Shown here one piece after another: positions 14,640 to 21,717 of a stretch of 24,044 bases of DNA (its first letter is position 1; every line of letters begins with the position of its first letter). The notes below the pieces were generated by a model. It did not search any database and was not told the DNA's origin. It saw only the letters and a list, made by a program, of their open reading frames with translations. The position numbers and the translations under genes were made by a program. The DNA lies in the IMG/VR virus record IMGVR_UViG_3300000576_000022, positions 372 to 24,415 of that record; one strand, 5' to 3'. This stretch comes from a virus.

Positions 14640-14656
14640 TTTTTATATAAATATAT
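14640..14656 (-). promoter_or_regulatory. Putative late-type promoter motif
   Basis: The coding strand reads ATATATTTATATAAAAA, 7 nt before the TTG at 14632. It would give the downstream genes of the operon an internal transcription start. Confidence 0.5.
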
Positions 14657-14671
14657 GTTTTAAGTTAAAAA

Positions 14672-14968
14672 CTACTTATTAATTTTAAAATATTGTACTC
14701 CCATAGAATAAAATATGAATTTAGCTTTATTTTCCTGTACTTTTTTACCCATGGCAATTAATTTTTTATGGTCATTAATTTTAACCCCTTTTATTTTATA
14801 TTTCTTATCTTCCAAATGTTTATAAGAATCAACTTTAACGGTGATAGGTTTATGTAACTCATTAATTCTACTTATAAGTTCTTTTTTAGTACCAGAAATA
14901 GCTATATCATATTTTTTACATAATTTTTTTAATTCTTTTAAACTTAAGTTATTTAAATTAGTTTCCAT
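14672..14968 (-). CDS. Small SAP-domain protein
   Basis: 98 residues. Residues about 8-39 fit the SAP helix-extension-helix motif (PF02037): LSLKELKKLCKKYDIAIS, then GTKKELISRINE. The basic helices, the central Gly and the K-K-E-L-I-x-R-I second helix are as in the family, which usually binds DNA or RNA. The remaining 60 residues (VKVDSYKHLEDKKYKIKGVK and FIFYSMGVQYFKI) look like a small beta domain of unknown role. The ATG follows the amidase stop after one base (TAATATG), so the two are translationally coupled. SAP modules in phage structural operons may bind packaged DNA; this is inference. Confidence 0.8.
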   Translation of the reverse strand: METNLNNLSLKELKKLCKKYDIAISGTKKELISRINELHKPITVKVDSYKHLEDKKYKIKGVKINDHKKLIAMGKKVQENKAKFIFYSMGVQYFKINK

Positions 14969-14969
14969 A

Positions 14970-15806
14970 TTAAAAATTTTTAATCATTTCTATAATTTTT
15001 GGATTTGGATAAATATCTAAAGTATCTCTTTTAAAATTGGATGTTACCCATAAACCCTCTCCGCTATTTATCGCTATATCATTATAATCAAAAGAATTTT
15101 TAAATCCTTTCACAGAATCCTTATACGTTCTTATAGCATACCTAGTATTACCATCCATGATACCATTAACTTCTAATGGTTTATCGTTAATCCCTAAAAT
15201 ACCCTTATAATTTAATATCTTCTGTATTTCTAAAACTGGTAAATCTTCAATATCATTATCTTCCTCTAAGTACTGATAAATACCTTTTTTTAAATCTATA
15301 TCTAAACTATTAGATAAATATAATAATAATTTGTTTAAACTATCAATTTGCCTATCACTATATTCGTACCAATATCTATGTCGCCTAAAATTTTTACCTA
15401 AATCACATACTAAACCATTATCGACTAAGTCATTCACACTATTATAATATTCATTTTTACTGTTCTTACTTAAAAAAGAATAAGAACATAAAACAATTAC
15501 TACAGAATGTTCATTTATGGTTTCACCGTTTTTTTTACAATCTATAGAATTTGAAAATGAATTTATAGGTAATATATTATGTATCTTACCGTCATACTTA
15601 TCATCACCTTTAAAAGATACATTACCAATAACATAATGAGGTGCGACGCTAATTTCACCCCCACCTTTACTCCTATCCAACTTTAACTTATTAATATAAT
15701 TTTCAGGATTGTGATTTCCAGACGAATGTTTAATTACAATTGTCTTTTTATTTTTATTTGTGATTTTATATTCACTTTTATTTAATATATCTTCATATAT
15801 GACCAT
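14970..15806 (-). CDS. N-acetylmuramoyl-L-alanine amidase (Amidase_2-like) with a C-terminal peptidoglycan-binding-like region
   Basis: 278 residues, probably cleaving the amide bond between N-acetylmuramic acid and the stem peptide. The N-terminal 160 residues follow the Amidase_2/PGRP order: a strand with the first His (KTIVIKHSSGNHN, His27), EISVAPHYVIG (His57, the usual HyvI position), ILPINSFSNSIDCKKNGE, a strand (EHSVVIVLCSYSF) and the helix YSDRQIDSLNKLLLYLSN. The third zinc ligand is not obvious (GLVCDLGK is a candidate). The C-terminal region (LPVLEIQKILNYKG, then EVNGIMDGNTRYAIRTYKD) resembles PG_binding_1. There is no signal peptide. It is the first gene of the minus operon, behind a late-type motif. 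It may be an endolysin or a virion-associated wall hydrolase. Confidence 0.8.
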   Translation of the reverse strand: MVIYEDILNKSEYKITNKNKKTIVIKHSSGNHNPENYINKLKLDRSKGGGEISVAPHYVIGNVSFKGDDKYDGKIHNILPINSFSNSIDCKKNGETINEHSVVIVLCSYSFLSKNSKNEYYNSVNDLVDNGLVCDLGKNFRRHRYWYEYSDRQIDSLNKLLLYLSNSLDIDLKKGIYQYLEEDNDIEDLPVLEIQKILNYKGILGINDKPLEVNGIMDGNTRYAIRTYKDSVKGFKNSFDYNDIAINSGEGLWVTSNFKRDTLDIYPNPKIIEMIKNF

Positions 15807-15818
15807 ATAATTCTATTC

Positions 15819-15835
15819 TTTTATTAATAAATATA
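15819..15835 (-). promoter_or_regulatory. Putative late-type promoter motif of the amidase operon
   Basis: The coding strand reads TATATTTATTAATAAAA, 12 nt before the ATG at 15806. It is nearly identical to the motif upstream of 5824. Confidence 0.5.
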
Positions 15836-15897
15836 AGGCTTTGAAGTCTGTGTTAAAAAATTTATGATAAATATTTCTTAAAGAATAAAAAAAGTTT

Positions 15898-15905
15898 TAT
15901 ATTTG
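15898..15905 (+). promoter_or_regulatory. Host-type -7 promoter element of the DNA polymerase operon
   Basis: TATATTTG, with only 14 nt to the ATG at 15920. It lies in the 19-mer AAAAAAAGTTTTATATTTG (15887-15905), which recurs exactly at 22037-22055. Confidence 0.65.
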
Positions 15906-15919
15906 TAAAAAAATGTTTT

Positions 15920-18706
15920 ATGTACAAAAATATAACTACTGAAGACGTAGTAAATTATCTAAATGGTGAATCAGATGAGAAATACATAACCTATATAAGT
16001 TATGATTATAGGAGTAACAACATAATTAAGACTATAGACGACCCAGATAAAGGTAAAAGATTTGTTAGTGAAAAATTAAAGCCTTTTTGCTGGTTAAACA
16101 TGAAAAAATTATTAGAGTTAAATTTTTATGGTAATACCAGTAAAAGTAATTTAAAAACTTGTTTAATGGAAGCAGGTATCATCCCAAATGAAAAAGGGGT
16201 GGTATCGTTAGAAACTGGGGGTAACGAATATTTAGAAAACGGTCAGTCTATAATGTTTAAAAGTTCTAAAACATATTCAGAATTAATATCTTTTTTTAAA
16301 AAAGGGGGTGTAAATCCTTGGGATGAAAAATTTAGAGACCATGTTACAATATTAAGTCCTCAAGAACAATACCTAATATATAACGGTAAAAGATTATTCA
16401 AAGGCATGGAAGAGTACGATGAAGTACATAGAATGGTATTTGATATTGAAACTACAGGACTAGACCCTGAAAAAAATGAAATATTTTTGATAGGTATTAA
16501 AGATAATAGAGGGTTTGAAAGGGTTTTAGCAGCTAATGATGATGCCTCTGAAATGAGAATGATTATAGATTTTTTTAACATAATTAAAAGGTTGAAACCG
16601 TCAATATTAGGAGGTTATAACTCATCCTTTTTTGATTTCCCTTTTATTATTAGAAGAGCAGAAATTTTAGGTTTGTATATTGACGATTTAATGCCTTCAT
16701 TATTTAAAAATGCTAAATATAGGAAAAAGAAATCTTTCCTAAAATTAGGACAAGAAGTGGAGGATATTGAACAACTAATAATACCAGGTATTAATATCAT
16801 TGATATTGCACATTCAGTTAGAAGAGCACAAGCTATTAATAGTAATATTAAAAGTTGGTCACTTAAATATATCACTAAATATTTAGATTTGAAGTTAGAT
16901 AATAGGGTGTACATTGATGGTAATAAACTTTCTCAAATTTATTTTGATGAAGAAACTGAATATTACTATAACCCTAAAACTGGTAACTATAAAGAGCTAG
17001 GTAGTAAAGGAACTGAAAATTTACTTGAAAGGTTTCCAAATGCTTATGAAGTTGTTAAAGGTAAATTTTTAGTAGAAAAATACTTATATGATGATTTATA
17101 CGAAACTATGGTTGTAGATGAACAATTTAATCAAGCCAATTTTTTAGTTTCTAAATTAATTCCTAGTACATATGAAAGGGTTAGTACTATGGGTACGGCA
17201 GGTTTATGGAAATTACTTATGTTAGGTTGGAGTTATAAACATAGATTGAGTATTCCAGCTAAAAAAGAAAAAACAAAATATACTGGTGGTTTAAGTAGAT
17301 TGGTTAGAACAGGGTTTGCAAAAGACGTTTTAAAATTAGATTACTCATCATTATACCCCTCGATACAGCTAGTACATAATATATTCCCAGATACAGATAT
17401 TAGTCATGCTACAAAATTAATGCTTAAATATTTTAGAGATACTAGAATTAAATATAAAATTCTGTCTGCTAAATATAAAGATAGTGATATAAAATTATCT
17501 GAAAAATATGATAGGAAACAATTACCTATTAAGATATTTATCAATTCATTCTTTGGTTCTTTATCCGCACCACACATATTTAATTGGGGTGATATTGATA
17601 AAGGTGAAGCAATAACTTGTACAGGTAGACAATACCTTAGACAGATGATAATGTGGTTCGAAAATAAAGGTTATAAAACTTTAGTTATGGACACAGATGG
17701 GGTTAATTTTTCAGCTCCTGAACACATAAAAACTTATAAATATATAGGTAAGGGTTTAAATGAATTGGTAGAAGAAGGTAAAGAATATATAGGTGCAGAT
17801 GCCCATGTTGCAGAATATAATGATTTATTTATGAGAGGTGAAATGGGTCTAGATATTGATGGTGTTTGGCCAGCAACTATTAATATAAGTAGAAAAAATT
17901 ATGCATTATTAACGCCACAAGGTAAGTTGAAATTAACTGGTAATACAATTAAATCGAAAACGCTTCCTCAATATATTGAAGAATTTATAGATAAAGGTGT
18001 AAGATTGTTGCTTGAAGAAAAAGGTTCTGAATTTATAGATTATTACTACGAATACGTTAATAAGATATATAATAAAGAAATACCTTTAATGAAAATAGCC
18101 AATAAATCTAGAGTTAAAATGACCACAGATGAATATATCGCATACACTAAGAAGAAAAATAAAGCAGGTAATAATATGGCTAGACAAGCTCATATGGAGT
18201 TAGTTATGAAAGATAATTTAAATCCTGGTTTAGGTGAAACAATATACTATGTCAATAATGGTAGTAGGAAAAGCCATGGTGATGTCCAGAAAAAAAAGAC
18301 AGGTTTGGTAATTAATGCTTACAGATTAGAAAATAAGGATATTGAAGAAAATCCTAATATGTTAGGTGAATATAATGTACCGAGATACTTAGATACATTT
18401 AATAAAAGAATTAAACCATTATTAGTAGTATTCCACCCAGATATTAGAGATAAAATTATAGTGGATAATCCAGAAAATTTTTCTATATTTACAAAAAATC
18501 AAACAGAACTAGTAAATGGTTACCCTGTAAAAGAAAAAGACCAAGATAATTTACATGATAGAGTTTTAATAATGAGTGATAGTGAAGTTAAGTATTGGAA
18601 TAGACTTAATAAAGACCCATATTATATGTACGTAGAAGGTACGTTAGATGAGGTAGATTTAGACATAGTTGAAAAAAATAGGAATTTATTAGATGTTGAA
18701 AATTAA
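15920..18706 (+). CDS. Family B DNA polymerase (T4 gp43-like)
   Basis: The replicative polymerase, 928 aa (T4 gp43 is 898 aa). The 3'-5' proofreading exonuclease has Exo I VFDIETTGLDP (Asp175, Glu177) and an Exo II-like ILGGYNSSFFDFPFIIRRAE. Polymerase motif A is KLDYSSLYPSIQ (Asp474). Motif B is KIFINSFFGS (Lys538 to Gly546). Motif C is VMDTDGVNFS (Asp591, Asp593), where the common DTDS is DTDG. All catalytic carboxylates are present and the gene looks intact. The ATG at 15920 is used; an ATG at 15912 is out of frame. It overlaps the next gene by 14 nt. The promoter is of host type, consistent with early or middle expression. No primase, helicase or clamp gene lies in the window. Confidence 0.96.
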   Translation: MYKNITTEDVVNYLNGESDEKYITYISYDYRSNNIIKTIDDPDKGKRFVSEKLKPFCWLNMKKLLELNFYGNTSKSNLKTCLMEAGIIPNEKGVVSLETGGNEYLENGQSIMFKSSKTYSELISFFKKGGVNPWDEKFRDHVTILSPQEQYLIYNGKRLFKGMEEYDEVHRMVFDIETTGLDPEKNEIFLIGIKDNRGFERVLAANDDASEMRMIIDFFNIIKRLKPSILGGYNSSFFDFPFIIRRAEILGLYIDDLMPSLFKNAKYRKKKSFLKLGQEVEDIEQLIIPGINIIDIAHSVRRAQAINSNIKSWSLKYITKYLDLKLDNRVYIDGNKLSQIYFDEETEYYYNPKTGNYKELGSKGTENLLERFPNAYEVVKGKFLVEKYLYDDLYETMVVDEQFNQANFLVSKLIPSTYERVSTMGTAGLWKLLMLGWSYKHRLSIPAKKEKTKYTGGLSRLVRTGFAKDVLKLDYSSLYPSIQLVHNIFPDTDISHATKLMLKYFRDTRIKYKILSAKYKDSDIKLSEKYDRKQLPIKIFINSFFGSLSAPHIFNWGDIDKGEAITCTGRQYLRQMIMWFENKGYKTLVMDTDGVNFSAPEHIKTYKYIGKGLNELVEEGKEYIGADAHVAEYNDLFMRGEMGLDIDGVWPATINISRKNYALLTPQGKLKLTGNTIKSKTLPQYIEEFIDKGVRLLLEEKGSEFIDYYYEYVNKIYNKEIPLMKIANKSRVKMTTDEYIAYTKKKNKAGNNMARQAHMELVMKDNLNPGLGETIYYVNNGSRKSHGDVQKKKTGLVINAYRLENKDIEENPNMLGEYNVPRYLDTFNKRIKPLLVVFHPDIRDKIIVDNPENFSIFTKNQTELVNGYPVKEKDQDNLHDRVLIMSDSEVKYWNRLNKDPYYMYVEGTLDEVDLDIVEKNRNLLDVEN

Positions 18707-19874
18707 AAATAAAAAATACAATAAATTAAAAGAACTTTTTGTAGATTCAGAAAAAATGGACTTATCTACTTTTAATTCTATTCTTTTGTGTGACCCCACA
18801 ACCAAGACTTCTGAATCAAATAAAAAGGAAAAATTATTTAATAGAAATGATTTTAAAGGAGAGTGTGAATTTACCTACATAGGTAAATATTCTAATTGGT
18901 TAATAAGAGTTTACCTAAATTCAAACTATAAAGACCTTTTTATTGAAGATTTATATAAAACCAATGGAGATTTAATAATTTTCCATAAAAATAAACATAA
19001 ATTAGAAAATAAAGATATTAATTCAATAGGTAATCTAAATGATTTATATAAATTAATAAAACCATTTATTTCTCAAACATCCTTATTGTCTAAAAATGAA
19101 AGAAAAAAATTAAAGATTAAAGAGGGTTGTGAACTTTTACATGATACAGATAATTTTACAGTTATTAGGATTGTAGATAAAGGAGATATCGGACATGAAG
19201 CAGCTAAATTCTACGGAGGTTATCATGTAGAAACTAGATGGTGTACTGCAACTAATGTAGAACATTATTTTAAAGAAGATTATGCTAAAGATGATTTATA
19301 TATAATATTAAATAATAAATGTAAAAATGTAGGTAGCATTACTAAATTACCTGAAGAAAGATACCAATTCTACTTCAAAGATAATATGTTTATGGATAAA
19401 GATGATTTGCGTATAAACATAAATGAATTTATTAAAGAAAACCCTGAATTGGTAACACCACTATTAGATAAAATAATAGAACATAAAATATTAAGATTAA
19501 CAAATTTCAATACGATAAATATAAATGAATATAATTATCAAATATATAAACACATAGGATTTAAAAATATAGGTGAATTATTTGATAATTCAGATTATTA
19601 TCACACATTAGTTATTGATGGTGTAGATTTGGATGATTTAAATTTTATTGAAAATTTAAATCATATAACTAGGATTTTTTTGAATAAAACTAGAATTGAA
19701 TATTCTAAATTAAACTTTAACACTAATATAGAATATTTAGTATTAATAGACTCTACAATAAACAATACTAAAAATATTGAAGATAACTCACCTAATTTAA
19801 AATTAGTTAGAGAAGTAGGGGTTTTTAGGAATGGATTCCACAACAATAATAAATATAAATACATTAACATTTAA
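18693..19874 (+). CDS. Phage protein with a WCTAT-type domain and LRR-like C-terminus, unknown function
   Basis: 393 residues, starting inside the end of the polymerase gene (14-nt overlap). The central region has a pattern I associate with uncharacterised large-phage proteins: VETRWCTATNVEHYF, DDLYIILNNKCKNVGSI, then ERYQFYFKDNMFMDKDD (about residues 183-250). The last 100 residues have leucine-rich-repeat spacing: HTLVIDGVDLDDLNFI, LNHITRIFLNKTRIEY, IEYLVLIDSTINNTKN and LKLVREVGVF. The function is unknown. LRRs suggest protein binding. The tight linkage to polymerase on one side and thioredoxin on the other (4-nt gap) implies co-expression with replication genes. Confidence 0.78.
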   Translation: MLKIKNKKYNKLKELFVDSEKMDLSTFNSILLCDPTTKTSESNKKEKLFNRNDFKGECEFTYIGKYSNWLIRVYLNSNYKDLFIEDLYKTNGDLIIFHKNKHKLENKDINSIGNLNDLYKLIKPFISQTSLLSKNERKKLKIKEGCELLHDTDNFTVIRIVDKGDIGHEAAKFYGGYHVETRWCTATNVEHYFKEDYAKDDLYIILNNKCKNVGSITKLPEERYQFYFKDNMFMDKDDLRININEFIKENPELVTPLLDKIIEHKILRLTNFNTININEYNYQIYKHIGFKNIGELFDNSDYYHTLVIDGVDLDDLNFIENLNHITRIFLNKTRIEYSKLNFNTNIEYLVLIDSTINNTKNIEDNSPNLKLVREVGVFRNGFHNNNKYKYINI

Positions 19875-19878
19875 AATT

Positions 19879-20190
19879 ATGATTAGAGAGATTGGACTTA
19901 GTGAAGTCAAAGAAATGATTACCAATAAAGAAACTTTCGTACTAGACATTTATGCAAATTGGTGCGGACCATGTAGAATTATGTTAAAAAACCTACCAAA
20001 ACTAGAAAGCAAGGTGAAATTTGAAATTATTAAACTTAACGTAGAAAGTGATAAGGATAATATATCCAAAGAATTAACTGTAAGGTCTTTACCTACTTTA
20101 ATATTTTATAAAGAAGGCGTTGAAGTTTATAGACATACTGGTATGATAATGAATAATAAAATAGTTGAATTAATAGATAAATTATTATAA
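19879..20190 (+). CDS. Thioredoxin
   Basis: 103 residues from the ATG at 19879 (MIREIGLSEVKEM). An earlier in-frame ATG at 19831 lies inside the previous gene and would add a non-thioredoxin extension. The active site is NWCGPCR (Cys29, Cys32), preceded by the FVLDIYA strand. The cis-proline is at Pro72 (RSLPTLIF), and the C-terminal GMIMNNKIVELIDKLL helix is as in the family. It lacks a signal peptide, so it acts in the cytoplasm as a dithiol reductant. Likely partners are phage or host ribonucleotide reductase, or phage polymerase as with T7 and host thioredoxin; neither is shown here. The glutaredoxin gene follows after one base. Confidence 0.93.
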   Translation: MIREIGLSEVKEMITNKETFVLDIYANWCGPCRIMLKNLPKLESKVKFEIIKLNVESDKDNISKELTVRSLPTLIFYKEGVEVYRHTGMIMNNKIVELIDKLL

Positions 20191-20191
20191 T

Positions 20192-20479
20192 ATGGATAAG
20201 TTTTTTACCGAAATATTAGTATTTACTGATAAAAATTGTAACTTTTGTAGAGAATTGACACATAAATTAAATTGTGAGGATATAAATTACTATGAATTTG
20301 ATGTAAATGAAAATAGTGAGGAGTTTGATATTTTTGAAGAATTAACTAATAATGATATCGTACCTGCAATTATAATATATAATAGGTTAAATAATTTTAC
20401 CAATACTTTACTACCAAATAAAGATTTTAATTCTATAGATGAATTAATACTAAGATTAACAAATAAGCAACTAACATAG
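20192..20479 (+). CDS. Glutaredoxin-like protein
   Basis: 95 residues. A thioredoxin-fold N-terminus (EILVFTDKNCNFCRELTHKL) carries a CNFC redox site (Cys16, Cys19) instead of the common CPYC. The cis-proline is at Pro58 (NDIVPAIIIYNR). The length is typical for a phage glutaredoxin (T4 NrdC is 87 aa). It is separated from the thioredoxin stop by a single base, so the pair is co-translated, and its stop codon lies inside a terminator hairpin. The probable role is electron donor for ribonucleotide reduction. Activity of the unusual CNFC site is not certain. Confidence 0.8.
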   Translation: MDKFFTEILVFTDKNCNFCRELTHKLNCEDINYYEFDVNENSEEFDIFEELTNNDIVPAIIIYNRLNNFTNTLLPNKDFNSIDELILRLTNKQLT

Positions 20480-20489
20480 TTGCTTATTT
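20461..20489. terminator. Perfect 13-bp hairpin overlapping two convergent stop codons
   Basis: AAATAAGCAACTA and TAGTTGCTTATTT are separated by ACA. The TAG of the glutaredoxin gene and the TAA of the small minus-strand gene lie within it. The U-run is weak on both sides, so it could also act as an RNA-stabilising hairpin. Confidence 0.7.
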
Positions 20490-20606
20490 GTTTCTATAAT
20501 ACTTTTCTAAGTTTCTAGTAATAGCTTTTTTAATTTCTTCATTATTAGGCGTAAGTTTATTCTTCTTTTTGCAACCGCAACCACCACTTTTTTTAGAATT
20601 ACCCAT
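20484..20606 (-). CDS. 40-residue Cys/Lys-rich protein, unknown function
   Basis: Its ATG at 20606 opens MGNSKKSGGCGCKKKNKLTP, then NNEEIKKAITRNLEKYYRNK, and TAA. Residues 8-12 are GGCGC followed by a basic stretch, and the second half is an amphipathic helix. Support for a real gene comes from an A-rich leader, a late-type motif upstream in the shared divergent region, and a hairpin exactly at its stop that it shares with the convergent glutaredoxin gene. No homologue is known to me. The two cysteines could bind metal or be redox-active or lipid-modified. It is too short to assign. Confidence 0.6.
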   Translation of the reverse strand: MGNSKKSGGCGCKKKNKLTPNNEEIKKAITRNLEKYYRNK

Positions 20607-20631
20607 TTTATTTATTTTTTAATGTTTATTA

Positions 20632-20647
20632 TATATTTATAAATATA
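20632..20647. promoter_or_regulatory. Putative divergent late-type promoter motif
   Basis: TATATTTATAAATATA is almost self-complementary and lies between the small minus gene (ATG 20606) and the lysozyme gene (ATG 20665, 17 nt away). It could serve both directions. Confidence 0.4.
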
Positions 20648-20664
20648 TTAAAATATATTATTTT

Positions 20665-21342
20665 ATGGAAATTAGTCAAGAAGAAAAAAATAGAGTTAGA
20701 AAATTAATTAAAGAGTCTGAAGAAAAGAACATTAAAATAAAGTCTAGAGGTGATGGTGATGGTAGAAAAATGAAGGCTAGTAAAAAATTATTAAAATTCA
20801 TAATGAACGAAGAAGGTGACCCAAAAAAACCAAAAATAGATGGTGTTAAACAGCCCAAATATAAAGCTTATTATGATGTTAATGATGAAAAAAAGATTGG
20901 TACTTTAACCATTGGTTATGGACATATCGGTAAAGGAGTTAAAATGCGTAAAATTGATATGGATACCGCAATTAAATTATTATCGTTAGATTTAAAAGTT
21001 GCTGAAGAATGTGTTAACAGGTTTTTTGATAGGGTAGAAAAGAGAAGCAGGAAAAACAATGGTAAGAGTGATTACCACGTTACCCAAGACCAATTTGACG
21101 GTCTAGTTTCTCTAGTATTTAATACTGGTTGTGGGGCGACGGTTAACAGTAACTGGATTGATGATTTTGAATATAATAAATTAGAAATTGCCAGCAGAAA
21201 AATACTAAATTATAGGACAGGTAATTTATCTGGGATAAAAAAAAGGAGGGTAAAAGAAGCTAAAATGATTCTAAGTTCTAAACCAACACATAAAACTATA
21301 AAGATATATAGCGATGAAAAGTCGGATAGTGAAATATCTTAA
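20665..21342 (+). CDS. T4-type lysozyme (GH24 muramidase) with an N-terminal [IL]xE tag
   Basis: 225 residues; hydrolyses the MurNAc-GlcNAc bond. The T4 lysozyme triad is recognisable: Glu50 in FIMNEEGDP, Asp71 in YYDVND, and Thr82 in LTIGYGHIG. Downstream family features are QDQFDGLVSLVFNTGCGA and RRVKEAKMIL. Compared with T4 lysozyme (164 aa) it has an extra N-terminus of about 35 residues, MEISQEEKNRVRKLIKESEE plus a basic Gly-rich linker. That extension has no signal-peptide character and resembles the tag on other proteins here. A lysine-rich C-terminal extension is also present. The extension suggests a virion-packaged or otherwise targeted muramidase, but a plain endolysin is equally possible. 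Its stop overlaps the convergent DUF192 gene by 4 nt. Confidence 0.92.
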   Translation: MEISQEEKNRVRKLIKESEEKNIKIKSRGDGDGRKMKASKKLLKFIMNEEGDPKKPKIDGVKQPKYKAYYDVNDEKKIGTLTIGYGHIGKGVKMRKIDMDTAIKLLSLDLKVAEECVNRFFDRVEKRSRKNNGKSDYHVTQDQFDGLVSLVFNTGCGATVNSNWIDDFEYNKLEIASRKILNYRTGNLSGIKKRRVKEAKMILSSKPTHKTIKIYSDEKSDSEIS

Positions 21343-21683
21343 ATTATATTAAAAGTATCTCCTACGTTTATATTGTTTTTTTCACAATAATTATTAGGTA
21401 ATTCTAATACAGTATTACAGTAGGAAGAATATCTCTCACATTGCCCATCTAAACAAGGTGGGCAATTTTTATATATGTCTACAATGGTATTATCTTTAAT
21501 GAATATAATATCCATAGGTATTAAACAATCTTTAGTCCAAAAAACATGTTCCTCCAATTCTAAAATAAACAACATACCTTGCAATTCATTAGAAAATTTC
21601 TTACCTTGCATACCTTTAGAGATGTCCTCCTTAGTAACGCATACATCAACTTTTATTACTTCATCGTTTATTTTTATTTCCAT
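21339..21683 (-). CDS. DUF192 family protein with extra cysteines
   Basis: 114 residues without a signal peptide. It matches DUF192 (PF02643): ISKGMQGKKFSNELQGMLFI, then HVFWTKDCLIPMDIIFI (where the family has fWMkn-x-ipLDiiF), IVDIYKNCPPC, YSSYCNTVLELPNNY, and a closing GDTFNII. Cys53, Cys74, Cys77, Cys82 and Cys89 include a CPPC pair, more cysteines than is usual for the family. The biochemical function of DUF192 is unknown. It is convergent with lysozyme and divergent from the 97-aa gene, with only 34 nt between the start codons. The location near thioredoxin and glutaredoxin is suggestive but not proof of a redox role. Confidence 0.88.
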   Translation of the reverse strand: MEIKINDEVIKVDVCVTKEDISKGMQGKKFSNELQGMLFILELEEHVFWTKDCLIPMDIIFIKDNTIVDIYKNCPPCLDGQCERYSSYCNTVLELPNNYCEKNNINVGDTFNII

Positions 21684-21686
21684 TTT

Positions 21687-21708
21687 TATATATAAATATA
21701 TTTATAAT
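21687..21708. promoter_or_regulatory. Compact divergent late-type promoter region
   Basis: The 34-nt gap between ATG 21683 (minus) and ATG 21718 (plus) contains overlapping copies of the motif on both strands, around TATAAATATATTTATAA. Any transcripts must have very short leaders. Confidence 0.4.
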
Positions 21709-21717
21709 TAAAAAGCG

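Noticed and set aside
19831-19878. Upstream ATG for thioredoxin
   Set aside because: It lies within the preceding gene and adds 16 residues not found in thioredoxins; ATG 19879 follows that gene's stop directly.
796-21708. Calling the late-type motif a T4 TATAAATA late promoter
   Set aside because: On the coding strand most copies read TATTTATA, the reverse complement, so orientation disagrees with the T4 box.
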